A program made the translations under genes and the position numbers. Below, piece by piece: positions 36,472-47,500 of a stretch of DNA of 64,000 nt. This DNA is from Rhodospirillum centenum SW (GTDB lineage: Bacteria; Pseudomonadota; Alphaproteobacteria; Azospirillales; Azospirillaceae). The notes under the pieces are model-generated. The model was given only the letters and a program-made list of their open reading frames with translations, was not told where the DNA came from and ran no database searches. How positions within the stretch are numbered: position 1 is the first letter of the stretch; the number at the start of each line of letters is the position of its first letter. The stretch covers positions 950,501 through 1,014,500 of the forward strand of contig NC_011420.2 of assembly GCF_000016185.1 (NCBI RefSeq), in the 5' to 3' direction.

Positions 36472-37437
36472 TCACAGTCCCGTCAGGAATCCGATCAGCG
36501 CCGCGTTGACCGCCTCGGGCGCTTCCTGCTGCACCCAGTGGCCGGCGCCGGGCAGGATGTGCCGGCCGCGCAGGTCCAGGCAGGTGTCGTCGAGCTGCTG
36601 CACCGCCTTGTCCAGGCCGGGCATCTTCAGCACACCGTCCTCCGCGCCGGCGATGAACAGCGCCGGCACCCGGATGCGGGCCCCGGCCCAGGCGGCCGTC
36701 AGCTCCCAGGTGCGGTGCAGGTTGCGGTACCAGTTCAGGCCGCCGCGGAAGCCGGTGCGGGCATAGGTCTCCGCATAGCGCGCCAGATCCTCCTCCTGCA
36801 GCCAGCCGGGCAGGGCATCGGGCCGGGCGCAGGCCTCCACGACCGTGCGGCCGGGCGGGATCATCGCCGGCCAGCCCGCCCCCGTGGCCGCGGCGGCACC
36901 GCTGGCGCTGTAGAGCAGGCGCAGGAAGGTTTCCCGCGGGTCGGCCTCCAGCTCCCGCTCGGCCTGTCCGGGTTCCTGGAAATACATCATGTAGAAGCGG
37001 TCCAGCCCCATCGCCCGCAGCAGCGTGACAAGGCTGACGGAGCCGCGCGGCGAATAGGGCACCGACAGGCCGGCGACGGCGCGGAAGCGGTCCGGGCGGA
37101 ACAGGCCGCACTGCCAGGCCACGGGCGCCCCCCAGTCGTGTCCGACGATGACAGCCTGCTCCTCGCCCAGCGCCTCCAGCAGGCCGACCATGTCGCCCGT
37201 CGTGTGCAGCAGGGTGTAGGCCTCCACCGGCTCCGGTGCGTCGGTGTCGCCGAAGCCCCGCATGTCCGGCGCGACGACACGGAACCCGGCCGCGGCCAGG
37301 GCCGGAATCTGGTGGCGCCAGGACCAGGACAGTTCCGGCCAGCCGTGGCAGAGCAGGACCAGCGGTCCTTCGCCCATCTCCAGATAATGCATGCGGATGC
37401 CGTTCGCCTGGGCGAAGCGGCTCTTCGGCCCGTCCAT
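36472..37437 (-). CDS. alpha/beta hydrolase (soluble epoxide hydrolase-like)
   Basis: A 321-residue alpha/beta hydrolase. It has the oxyanion-hole motif [12 protein letters not shown], the nucleophile elbow [11 protein letters not shown] with aspartate as nucleophile (as in epoxide hydrolases and haloalkane dehalogenases), [19 protein letters not shown] and the terminal catalytic histidine in [17 protein letters not shown]. The substrate is unknown. The ATG follows GGGAGGAGAGC. It stands divergent from mnmA. Confidence 0.9.
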   Translation of the reverse strand: MDGPKSRFAQANGIRMHYLEMGEGPLVLLCHGWPELSWSWRHQIPALAAAGFRVVAPDMRGFGDTDAPEPVEAYTLLHTTGDMVGLLEALGEEQAVIVGHDWGAPVAWQCGLFRPDRFRAVAGLSVPYSPRGSVSLVTLLRAMGLDRFYMMYFQEPGQAERELEADPRETFLRLLYSASGAAAATGAGWPAMIPPGRTVVEACARPDALPGWLQEEDLARYAETYARTGFRGGLNWYRNLHRTWELTAAWAGARIRVPALFIAGAEDGVLKMPGLDKAVQQLDDTCLDLRGRHILPGAGHWVQQEAPEAVNAALIGFLTGL

Positions 37438-37590
37438 GCTCTCCTCCCGTCCCGTTCTGCCGTCATTCCCGCGGCTTGGCCCCAGCATAACGGGACCTGT
37501 GGGAGATCGGGGAGGGGCCTTGCGCCGGGCGCGGGGCGGAACACGGCCGCTGTCCGTTGTCCGGGCGGCGGCGTCCCCTATATTGCCGGC

Positions 37591-38769
37591 ATGAATTCGC
37601 TCGGTTTCGACAAGGCTCCCCAGGATACCCGCGTGGTCGTCGCCATGTCGGGCGGGGTCGATTCGTCCGTCACGGCGGCCCTGCTCAAGGAACAGGGCTA
37701 CGACGTGGTCGGCATCACGCTGCAGCTCTACGATCACGGCCTGACCGTGGGCCGGAAGGGGGCCTGCTGCGCCGGGCAGGACATCTACGATGCGCGCCAG
37801 GTCGCGGACCGCATCGACATTCCGCACTACGTCCTGGATTACGAGAGCCGCTTCGGCCAGTCGGTGATCGACGATTTCGCGGACAGCTATCTGCGCGGGG
37901 AGACGCCGATCCCCTGTGTCCGCTGCAACCAGCGGGTCAAGTTCCGTGACCTGCTGGCGCAGGCGCGCGACCTCGGCGCCGACTGCCTCGCCACCGGACA
38001 CTATGCCCGCCGGGTCGCGGGACCGACCGGCCCGGCGCTGCACCGCGGCGCCGATCCGGCCCGCGACCAGAGCTATTTCCTGTTCGCCACGACGCCGGCG
38101 CAGCTCGACTATCTGCGCTTCCCCATCGGTCACCTGCCCAAGAGCGAGACCCGCGCCCTGGCCGAGCGGCTGGGCCTCGCCGTGGCCGACAAGCCCGACA
38201 GCCAGGACATCTGCTTCGTGCCCGCCGGCAACTATGCCCAGGTGGTGGAGAAGCTCCGCCCCGGTGCCGTGGAGCCGGGGGAGATCGTGCATCTCGACGG
38301 CCGTGTCCTGGGCCGCCACGACGGTGTCATCCGCTACACCGTCGGTCAGCGCAGGGGCCTGGGAATCGGCGGCCGCCGGACGCCGGAGGGGGAGGAACTG
38401 GACCCGCTCTATGTCGTGCGGGTGGAGCCGGAGACGCGCCGTGTCGTCGTCGGCCCGCGCACGGCCCTGGCCCGCGACCGGGTGCTGGTGCGCGAGGTCA
38501 ACTGGCTGGGCGGGACGGACACGGCGGACGTGCCGGTGACGGTGAAGCTGCGCTCGGCCCAGCCGGCGCTGCCGGCGCGGGTCAGCCTGACCGCGGACGG
38601 CGGCGCCGTCGTGACGCTGACGCAGCCGCAGTACGGCGTGGCGCCCGGTCAGGCGGCCGTCTTCTACCAGGGCGACCGGGTGCTGGGCGGCGGCTGGATC
38701 GTCCGGGCCGAGGCGTCGCCCGCGCTGGCCGATGCCCCGATCCCGGCGGGCGCCGGGACCGCCCTCTGA
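37591..38769 (+). CDS. mnmA: tRNA 2-thiouridylase MnmA
   Basis: A 392-residue enzyme that puts sulfur on the wobble uridine of tRNAs for Lys, Glu and Gln. The PP-loop [20 protein letters not shown] is at residues 20-39, the first catalytic cysteine is in [13 protein letters not shown], the second in [13 protein letters not shown], and the C-terminal barrel follows. The protein is normal in length. It ends about 110 bp before the tRNA gene, with no clear terminator between. Confidence 0.97.
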   Translation: MNSLGFDKAPQDTRVVVAMSGGVDSSVTAALLKEQGYDVVGITLQLYDHGLTVGRKGACCAGQDIYDARQVADRIDIPHYVLDYESRFGQSVIDDFADSYLRGETPIPCVRCNQRVKFRDLLAQARDLGADCLATGHYARRVAGPTGPALHRGADPARDQSYFLFATTPAQLDYLRFPIGHLPKSETRALAERLGLAVADKPDSQDICFVPAGNYAQVVEKLRPGAVEPGEIVHLDGRVLGRHDGVIRYTVGQRRGLGIGGRRTPEGEELDPLYVVRVEPETRRVVVGPRTALARDRVLVREVNWLGGTDTADVPVTVKLRSAQPALPARVSLTADGGAVVTLTQPQYGVAPGQAAVFYQGDRVLGGGWIVRAEASPALADAPIPAGAGTAL

Positions 38770-38810
38770 GCTTCCGTCCGGGCGCTTTTCGCCGTCCGTT
38801 CGGGTCGTGC

Positions 38811-38839
38811 TTGACAGCCCGGATCGATTTGACTACATC
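38811..38839 (+). promoter_or_regulatory. sigma-70 type promoter of the tRNA gene
   Basis: TTGACA at 38811-38816 and TACATC at 38834-38839 are separated by 17 bp. The -10 box matches TATAAT at four of six positions. Transcription would start about 35 bp before the tRNA. Confidence 0.75.
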
Positions 38840-38879
38840 ACGGGTCCCGCCGCCGGGGACGATCCGGCAGCGGCACTGA

Positions 38880-38954
38880 GGCACCGTAGCTCAGTGGTAG
38901 AGCAGGGGACTCATAAGCCCTTGGTCGGGTGTTCAAATCACCCCGGTGCTACCA
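38880..38954 (+). tRNA. tRNA with CAU anticodon (Met, or Ile2 read by lysidine)
   Basis: Complete cloverleaf of 75 nt with encoded CCA. The acceptor arms GGCACCG and CGGTGCT pair (first pair G-U), the D-arm is GCTC-AGTGGTA-GAGC, the anticodon loop is CTCATAA, and the T-arm GGGTG-TTCAAAT-CACCC is perfect. The anticodon stem ends in an A-G mismatch. The variable region TTGGTC and T-loop TTCAA resemble E. coli tRNA-Ile2, whose CAU is modified to lysidine, so elongator Met or Ile2 cannot be separated by anticodon alone. Its last 16 bases are repeated at 54541-54556. Confidence 0.93.
38939..38954 (+). repeat. island attachment repeat, left copy (tRNA 3' end)
   Basis: CACCCCGGTGCTACCA, the 3' end of the tRNA gene, matches 54541-54556 base for base. 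The immediately following sequence (TCGATATCG) differs from that after the right copy. Confidence 0.8.
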
Positions 38955-38955
38955 T

Positions 38956-39200
38956 CGATATCGCGCTATGCGGGGTCTGGCCCGGCTCACAGCCGGCCAG
39001 CCCCCGCATCTCGGCCAGCAGGCATGGGCGACGATGTCGGCTTTTCCGCGCTTCCCTGACGGTGTGGTCTCGATGACGGTGTGATCTCGATCCGGTCGAT
39101 CAACGACCGGATCAGCGATGCCGCGCGCGCCTTCTCGACCGACTTGTCCCCGGCCAGCCACGACTCGACCTCCTCCAGCCTCTGGCGGATCATGTCCGCT
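38956..39200 (-). pseudogene. serine recombinase C-terminal remnant
   Basis: On the minus strand one frame reads MIRQRLEEVESWLAGDKSVE then ARAASLIRSLIDRIEIT; a second frame continues PSGKRGKADIVAHA, and a third LLAEMRGLAGCEPGQTPHSA. These are pieces of the C-terminal end of a large serine recombinase, with two frame breaks. A 17-bp tandem duplication (39058-39074 and 39075-39091) causes one of the breaks. No catalytic domain is left. Confidence 0.7.
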
Positions 39201-39210
39201 GCCCCGGCCG

Positions 39211-39495
39211 ATGGGCGGCGACCGCCACTCCCATCGGCTGGAGGCACATGCGGCAGAAATCCTGGCGCTGATCGAGGCAACGCCCGATACCACGCTGGCC
39301 GAGATGGCAGCACATCCGGAGCGGGCGCATGGGGTGCGGGCCGCCGTGAGCAGCGTCTGGCGCCTGCTGGACCGCCACGGCATGAGCGTCAAAAAAACCG
39401 CGCACGCCGCCGAGCAGCAGCGGCCTGACGTGCGGAAGCGTCGGTGGGCCTGGTTCGAGAGGACGAAGCCCGGATCGACGTCTCCAAGGGCATGA
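39211..39495 (+). pseudogene. IS630-family transposase N-terminal remnant
   Basis: GGDRHSHRLEAHAAEILALI, EATPDTTLAEMAAHPE, then AVSSVWRLLDRHGMSVKKTA and HAAEQQRPDVRKRRWAWFE match the N-terminal DNA-binding half of IS630-type transposases. It ends abruptly where the DDE domain should begin. From 39495 to 39797 there is no gene; the DNA is AT-rich and should contain the tpsB promoter (TATATT at 39669-39674 is the best -10 candidate). Confidence 0.72.
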
Positions 39496-39797
39496 TACAA
39501 CTCAACGTAGCAAGTCCACTGTACCGGCCAGTTTGTCACTGAAGCGCTTCTCAAACAGGCTCTCGGCAACGGTTAATTTCCGAAATAGAAACTACGACAC
39601 TGCCCGCGTGTGACGGGAGCCTCGCATGATACCTTTCAGAGGTCTTAAATATTGAAAATTAAAGGGTTTATATTCCGTTAATGGTGTTTCCATCTGCGAC
39701 CTTTTAATTGCGCTACGGAAGAATGAGAGATAAAATCCAAAGATAAAGAAATCGTCCGTTCGCCCTTTGCCGCGTTCATAACCCTCCGGGTGCTGCT

Positions 39798-41498
39798 TTG
39801 CAGATACGAAAGATCGCCCTTGCCGCCGCCGCCATGCTGATGACGGGGGCAAGTCAGGTAGCGTTGGGCCAGGATGCGGGGCAGATTCTGCGGGATGTGG
39901 AGCGCAACATCCCCAAGGCGCCGCCACCGACGCCGTCGGTGCCCGGTCTGGCCCCGGCGATGCCCGATGACGATTTCCTGAAAGACGGGCAGACGGTGCG
40001 CGTCACCGGTTTCAGGATTCAGTCCAGCCTGATCCCGGAAAAGGAACTGGCCGCGCAACTGACCGATTATGTAGGCCGCGACTGCACCCTGGGCGACCTG
40101 AAAGAGGCGGCGGCCCGAATCAGCCGGTATTACGCCAAGCGCGATCTGCTGGCCCGCGCCGTGCTGCCGCGCCAGAGCCTGGAGGGCGGCATCGTCACCA
40201 TCCAGGTGCTGGAAGCCCGCATGGGCCGGGTGAAGATCGATCCGAGCAGCAATACCCGCCTGGACCCGGCGCGGGCGGAGGCCTTTATCCATGCCCGCAA
40301 CCCGGCGGGCGACGCGGTGCGCCCCGGCGCCATAGCCGCCGGTGTCACCAATCTGGGGATCATCCCCGGCATGCAGGCAGTCGGCATCCTGGATGCGGGA
40401 GAGGAAGAGGGCACCACCGATGTCATCCTGAAAATGCAGGAGCCGCCGCTGGTGACCGGGCTCCTGGTCCTTGACAATAATTCAGCCAGCGAAATCGGCC
40501 GCGCGCGTGCCCTGGGCATCGTGACGATGACCGATGCAAGCGGCTTCGGCGAGCAGGCGTCCTTGATCGCCCAGGTCACCAAATCCTCCCGCTATGGGCA
40601 GGTCTCTGCCGGTGCGCCGTTCATGGATGGCGCCTTCTGGCTGGAAGGCAGCGGCGCCGCTCTGACCTATGACATCCCCCGCAGCGTCAATACCACGCAG
40701 CCGGCGGGCAATGCCCAGACGGCGGGGCTGACGGCGCGCTGGCTGGGCCTGCAGGCCAGCGGCGAGCCGGTGAACCTGTCGGTCGGCGTCGAGCATAAAT
40801 GGACCAGCGACAAGGTGGGCGGGCTGACCACGGCCAGCAACCGGCTGGCCGCCCTGACCTTTTCTGCCCGCCGGGTGATGCGCGACCAATGGCAGGGCGG
40901 CGGCGCCTTCATACTGGATGGCGCTGTCAAAATCGGCAATGTCGACCTGTCCGGCAATGCCAGCAACAAGGCGCTGGACCGCGCCACCGCCGATACCCAG
41001 GGCAATTATGCCAAGTTGACCCTCTCGGCAGCGCGCCGGCAGGCCCTGTGGCAGGGCGGCGACCTACAGATCACCCTGTCCGGCCAGCTGGCCAGCAAGA
41101 ACCTGAACAGTGCCGAACAATTCTCTCTGGGCGGGCTGAACGGCACGCGCGGATACCCGGTCAATGCCGGCAGCGGCGACCAGGGCGCCATGCTGGGTGT
41201 GGAACTGGGGCACATGCTGCGCGATGACCTGCGGGGCGCCATCTTCTGGGATGGCGGCCTGATCGAGCAGCACAAGGAACGCTGGACCGGCTGGGAGGGC
41301 CTGGGCTCCCCCCACAATACCTATTTCCAGCATAATGTCGGCGCGTCGGTGCAATGGGAGCTGCTTGACAATGTGCAGTTGGAGACGACTTTGGCCAAGC
41401 GCGTCGGCCCGGATGCGGGCCGCGGGCTTGATCTTAGAGTAGCGAACGAGCGGCGCTCGGAGTTGCGCGCCTGGATACAACTGGTTCTGGCGGTTTAA
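39798..41498 (+). CDS. TpsB/FhaC-type outer-membrane transporter of two-partner secretion
   Basis: A 566-residue protein, the usual length for ShlB/FhaC/HecB transporters. A signal peptide (about 25 residues, MQIRKIALAAAAMLMTGASQ then VALGQ) is followed by two POTRA domains (VRVTGFRIQSSLIPEKEL, LGDLKEAAARISRYYAKRDL and IVTIQVLEARMGRVKI) and a 16-strand barrel. The conserved loop-6 motif is GLNGTRGYPVNAGSGDQGAM. It exports the TpsA protein encoded 8 bp downstream. The start is a TTG at 39798, chosen because the signal peptide begins there and no ATG or GTG is in frame upstream. Genes of the island are less G/C-biased at third positions than the flanks. Confidence 0.93.
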   Translation: MQIRKIALAAAAMLMTGASQVALGQDAGQILRDVERNIPKAPPPTPSVPGLAPAMPDDDFLKDGQTVRVTGFRIQSSLIPEKELAAQLTDYVGRDCTLGDLKEAAARISRYYAKRDLLARAVLPRQSLEGGIVTIQVLEARMGRVKIDPSSNTRLDPARAEAFIHARNPAGDAVRPGAIAAGVTNLGIIPGMQAVGILDAGEEEGTTDVILKMQEPPLVTGLLVLDNNSASEIGRARALGIVTMTDASGFGEQASLIAQVTKSSRYGQVSAGAPFMDGAFWLEGSGAALTYDIPRSVNTTQPAGNAQTAGLTARWLGLQASGEPVNLSVGVEHKWTSDKVGGLTTASNRLAALTFSARRVMRDQWQGGGAFILDGAVKIGNVDLSGNASNKALDRATADTQGNYAKLTLSAARRQALWQGGDLQITLSGQLASKNLNSAEQFSLGGLNGTRGYPVNAGSGDQGAMLGVELGHMLRDDLRGAIFWDGGLIEQHKERWTGWEGLGSPHNTYFQHNVGASVQWELLDNVQLETTLAKRVGPDAGRGLDLRVANERRSELRAWIQLVLAV

Positions 41499-41505
41499 GG
41501 CAGGA

Positions 41506-44500
41506 ATGACCATGAACAACCCGCCCCGTCGCAGCAAAGCCTCTGCCTTCCGCGCCCACCTGCTGGGCTGCACCGCCGTTCTGTCCGTCGTACAGGCATT
41601 GAGCGGTGCCGCCTGGGCCCAGTCCAGCCAGACGCCGGGCACCCTGCCCACCGGCGGCCAGGTGCAATCGGGTGTGGCCAGCATCGCCACCACCGGCACC
41701 GCCATGACCGTCAACCAGACGACGGACAAGGCCATCATCTCCTGGAACCAGTTCAATATCGGGTCCGGTGCCAGCGTCACCTTCCAGCAGCCCGGCACCG
41801 GGTCGATGACCCTGAACCGCGTGCGCGGTGGCGAAAAGTCGATGATCGATGGTGCCCTGCGCGCCACCGGCACGGTGATCCTGGTCAATCCCAGCGGGGT
41901 GGTCTTCGGCGGCGGCAGCACGGTGGATGTGGGCGGGCTGATCGCCTCCACCCTGGACATCGCGGACGAGGATTTCGAGAAGGGCGCCCTGTCCTTCACC
42001 CGTGGCGCCTCGGACGGATCGATCGTCAATCTGGGCCGCATCACCGCCCGGGACGGCTCCATCGCCCTTCTGGCCCCGCAGATCACCAATCTGGGCTATA
42101 TCCGGGCCGAGCTTGGCGCGGTCGTGCTGGCCGCGGGCGAGACGGTGACGCTGCGTCCCGATGGCGGCGTGCCGCTGAAGGTGGATGCCTCGCTGGTCCG
42201 GGCCGAGATCGAGGCCGGCGGCATCATCCAGTCGGGCGGCGGCTCGGTCTATCTGTCGGCCCAGGCCTTGAACCGGATCAATGCCGGCGTCATCAAGGCC
42301 ACCGGCGTGATCGAGGCCGACAGCCTGACCGACAAGGGCGGGACGCTGGTGCTGGATGCCAGCGGGCCGATCACCCTGGAGGGGGCGCTGTTCAGCGCCA
42401 AGGGGGCCAAGGGCGGCGGCACGGTGCTGGCGGGCGATGCCCGGACCTCCGCCGTGACCATGGATGCCAGGAGCCGGATCGACGCCTCGGCCACCGACAG
42501 CGGCAAGGGGGGCACGGTTATCGTCAACAGCCAGGACACGGCTGTTCATGGCGTGCTGCTGGCCCGCGGCGGCAGGCTGTGGGGCGATGGCGGGTTCGTT
42601 GAAACCTCCGGCCATGAACTGGCGTTTGACGGGATCAAGGTGGATGTCGGTGCTGTTGCCGGCAAGGGCGGCAACTGGTTGCTGGACCCCTATGACCTGA
42701 CGGTGAATGCCGCCTATGCCACGGCCATCCAATCAGCCTTGGCATCGGGCAATGTGACGCTGCAGACCACCGACACGGCCGTGAATGTGACCGGCGTTGC
42801 GGCAGGTGGTACGACCAATGCCAGTGGCAATGGCGATATCTTTGTCAATTCCGGCATCACCTGGACCTCCGCCAATTCCCTGACCCTGGACGCCTGGCGC
42901 GGTGTCACCGTCAATGCAGGCATTTCGGGAACAAGCCTCTCCATCCTCACCAATAATGGCGGGACGGGGGGGCGGTTTGCCGCCAATGCCGCCGTTGATC
43001 TCAGCACCGGGCTGAACATCAACGGTACCAGCTATACGATGGTTACGTCCGGCGCGCAGCTCACCAGCATGGGTGCGTCGGGGACCTATGCCCTGGGTCG
43101 CAATGTGACCTTGGGCTACAGCGATCTCGGGATGCCGTTCGCTTTCAACGGCACCCTGGAAGGGCTGGGCCATACGGTCAGCGGTCTGACCACCGATCTG
43201 ATCGGGGTCAGCAATGCCGGCCTGTTCAGCACCATCGGCAGTACCGGGTCCATCGCCAATCTGGGGATCGTCGGTGCCAGGGTCACGGCCGGCGCATCGG
43301 CCAATGGAACGGCGGTCTCCGACATCGGTCTTCTGGCCGGGCAGAGCAGCGGCACCATTTTCAACAGCTATGCCACCGGCACCCTGTCCATCACCTCTGC
43401 CACGAGCAATGTCGGCGGGCTGGTGGGCGTGCAGAGCGGCGGGACCATCCTGTCCAGCTGGAGCGGTGTCACCATCGCCGGCGGCAGCGGCCTGACGCAG
43501 GTCGGCGGGCTGGCCGGCAGCCTGTCGGACGGTGGCAGCATCGGCAAGAGCCATGCGATCGGCAATGTCACGGTCGGTTCGGCTGGCGAGGCGGTTGGCG
43601 GCCTGGTCGGCTGGCTGGGCAGCGGCACCGTTTCCGGCAGCTCTGCCAGCGGCACGGTCCGTGCCGGCGATGGCAGTGTCAAGCTGGGCGGCCTCGTCGG
43701 ACAGCAGATCGCCAGCGGCACCCTGATTACCCAGAGCTATGCCGACGGCGGGGTGCTGGCCGGGAATTCGGTGTCCCGTGTGGGCGGCCTTGTGGGTGAG
43801 GGCGGTGCCATCAGCGCCGCCTATGCGTTGGGCACCGTTTCCGTCGGCAATGGTGCGACCGCGGTTGGCGGGCTGGTTGGCTACAGTGGCGGCGCCATCA
43901 GTGGCGCTTACGCCACGGGGACCGTCATTTCCACGTCGGGCACGGCGATCGGGGGTTTCATCGGGGAGAATACGTCCTCAATCGCCGCCAGTTTCTATGA
44001 TACGGCGACATCCGGCCTGTCGGTGGATGTCGGGACCGTCAATGGCGGCACCGACGCGGCAACCCCGATCGGAGCCAATACCACGCTTTCCGCGACCTAT
44101 GCCGGCTTCGACTTCACCACGGACTGGTTCATGGTCGATGGCCGCACCCGGCCATTCCTGCGCAGCGAATATTCCACCATCATCACCAATGCCCATCAGC
44201 TGCAATTGGTGAGCATGGATGTCACGGCAGACTATCTGCTGGGCGCCAATATCGATCTCGGCCGGGTAACATTGCAGAGCGACATGTGGTCGACCGCTGG
44301 CTTCACGCCGATCGGTTTCTCCACTGTCTCGGTCAATAACAGTCCCGCCGTCTTCACCGGCTCCCTGGATGGCCGCGGGTTCACCATCTCCAATCTGACT
44401 CTGAATCCCGTCGGCTATAACAATGTCGGCCTGTTCTCCAGCATCGGCAGCACCGGGTCTGTGGCCAATCTGACGCTGAGCAACGGCCGAATGATCACCG

Positions 44501-47500
44501 GCTTTCCGGGAACGGTCACCAATGGCTGGGGCCTGTTGGCCGGCAAGTCCTCCGGTACTGTCTCCAATGTTACTGCCAGCGGAACGATCAACGCGACGAG
44601 AGCCTCAACCGTCGGCGGTCTGATCGGTGGCCTGGTGGGAGGCACCATTCTCAACAGCAGCACCGGGGTCAACATTACGGCCGGCACCCAGGTGACGGCC
44701 CTTGGCGGGCTGGCGGGTTTCACGACGGGGACATCCCGTATCAGTGACAGTTTTGCCACCGGCAACATCAGTGTCGGTAACCAAACTCAGCGCGTCGGCG
44801 TCCTGGTTGGCGATTCAATAAATCTGTCTCTGGTCAATTCCTATGCCACCGGCAATATCAATGGCAGTGGCAGCGGTGTGCAATATGTCGGCGGTCTGGT
44901 CGGCCTCAATAATTCCGGTACGGTCAGTGACAGCTATGCCACCGGCAACATAACGCTGGGCTCGGCCAGCCAGCGCATCGGTGGTCTGGTCGGGTACAGC
45001 ACGGGCCTGATCAGCAACACCTATGCCACCGGCAATATCAGCCTCGGTGGGACCAACAACCAGTATATCGGCGGTCTGGTCGGCCTGCTGGCGCAACCGA
45101 CCAGCGGGGCGACATCAGCCCGCGTTGTCGCCAGCCATGCCACCGGCAACCTCACCTTGGGCAATTCCAGTGCTGTCGGCACGGCTGGGATTTATGTCGG
45201 CGGTCTGGTCGGGTTGATGCAGAACGCTGTTGTCAGCAGCAGTTATGCCACCGGCAATGTTCTGATGGGCAGAACGTCCACCTATGTTGGTGGACTCGTC
45301 GGTTCGATAGAGGCCTTCAATCTCACCATGTCGTCGGTCCTGGGCAGCTATGCCTCCGGGACCATTTCCATCGGGTCGGTCGCCACTGACATTGGCGGTC
45401 TGGTCGGGCGCAGCAATGGCGGCCTGATTTCCGGTGCCTATGCCAACGGGACGATCACCGCCTCCTCTGCCGGGACCATCACTGGCAACGGTGTTGGCGG
45501 GCTGGTGGGGAACCACACCGTCAGCGGCAGCTTCCCGTCCACCCTTCTCCAGGCATGGTCCAGCGTTGCGATCAACGTGCCGTCAACGGTTTCAGCCGGC
45601 GGTGCCATCGGCAGGATGCTGGCTGGTACGGTGAGCAGCGCCTATTGGGATGTCGGTGTCAGCGGCCGGTCGGTGGGGTATGGCACCAGCACGGGTGGTT
45701 CCTATAGCGCGGCGGGGATCAGTGGGGCGGGTGCCTATGCCGTGGCCAGCTACGGCAATCTGGATTTCACCAATACCTGGTACATGATCGACGGCTCCAC
45801 CAGGCCGTTCCTGCAGGCGGAAAACCAGAGCACGATCATCAATGCCCACCAGTTGCAGATGATCGGCTTCAACCCCGGCGGCAATTATGTGCTGGGTGCC
45901 AACATCACATTGGCAGGATTGACCGGCCCATCGAGCCTGTGGGCCAGCGGATATGTGCCCCTCGCCCTTTCGGGCACGCTGGATGGCCGGGGCCATACCA
46001 TCAGTGGCCTGACCCTCAGCAGCACATCGTCGGGCAGCCTGGGCCTGTTCAGCACCATCGGCTCCACCGGTTCGGTTGCCAACCTCACCCTGACGGGCGG
46101 GTCCGTTACCGGCGGGGGAGATTTTCTGGGTCTGCTGGCCGGGCTGAACCAGGGCCGTGTCAGTGCGGTGGCGACCAACGGCGGTGTCACGGCCCTGGGC
46201 AGCGCCGGCTATGCCGGTGGTATGGTCGGCTTGAACACGGGCACCATTGACAGCTCTTATGCCACCGGCACAGTCAGCGCCGGATCAGCGGCCCAGATGG
46301 TTGGCGGGCTGTCGGGCCGTAATGATGGGATTGTCACCAATTCCTATGCCAGCGCCACAGTGCGGGCTGGCAGCGGGGCGCAGGATATCGGCGGGCTGGT
46401 CGGTCGTAATGCCGGCACGATTGCCAATGCCTATGCCTTGGGGGCGGTGTCGGTTACCGGCTCCGGCACCAATGTGGCCGGTTTTGCCGGCAACAATCTC
46501 GGCACGATTGCCAATGCCTATGCCACCGGCAGCGTGGTGGCCGGGGGCGGCTCCACCAATGTCGGCGGTCTGGCAGGTGCGAGCAGCGGCGTCATCTCCG
46601 GCGCCTATTGGGACCGCACCACTACGGGCCAGACGGTGGGGGTGGGGGCCGACAGCGGCAGCACGACGAACGTCACCGGTTTCACCAACGGCGCTGCGTA
46701 CAGCAGCGCCACCTATGCCAGTTTTGATTTCAGCAGCAACTGGTACCTGCTGGAGGGCCTTACCCGGCCCATCCTACGCGCCGAACACAGCACCACCATC
46801 GGCAATGCCCACCAACTGCAACTGGTCACGCTGGATCTTTCCGGGACCTATGTGCTGGGCGGCAACATCGACATGGCGGAGTTGTCCAGCGCGTCGGGCA
46901 TCTGGAAAACGGCCAGTGGCTTCGTGCCCATCGGTGCCACCTCTGCCTCGGTGAGCAGCGCCTTCACCGGCACGTTCAACGGCCAGGGTTATGCCATCAA
47001 CAACCTCTCCTCTCGCATCGACACGCTGAGCAATCCTGCCGGCGGCCTGTTCGCGCAGATCGGCAGTGGCGCCGTGGTGCAGAACCTCGGCGTCTACAAT
47101 GCCACCGTGACCAACATGGGCAGCGGCGGGACCGCCATCGGCGTCCTGGCCGGCATCAATGCCGGCGCCGTCAGCAATGTCTATGCGACGGGTGTGCTGA
47201 CGGTCGGGGATGGCTGGGAAAATGTCGGCGGCCTGATCGGGGCCAACAGTGGCAGCATCACCAACGCCTATTCCACCGTCGCCGTCACGGTGGGCACCGG
47301 TGCCAGCCACGCCATCGGCGGGCTGGCCGGTTATAATGCGGGCTGGATTTCCGCCGTCTATGCCAGTGGTCCGGTCACGGTCGGGGCGGGCGGAACATCC
47401 GTTGGCGGGCTGGTGGGGGAGCATACTGGCGGCTCCATCCTTTCCGCCTATTGGGACAGCAACAGCAGCAGCCAGACTGTCGCCCTGGGCAGCGGCACCG

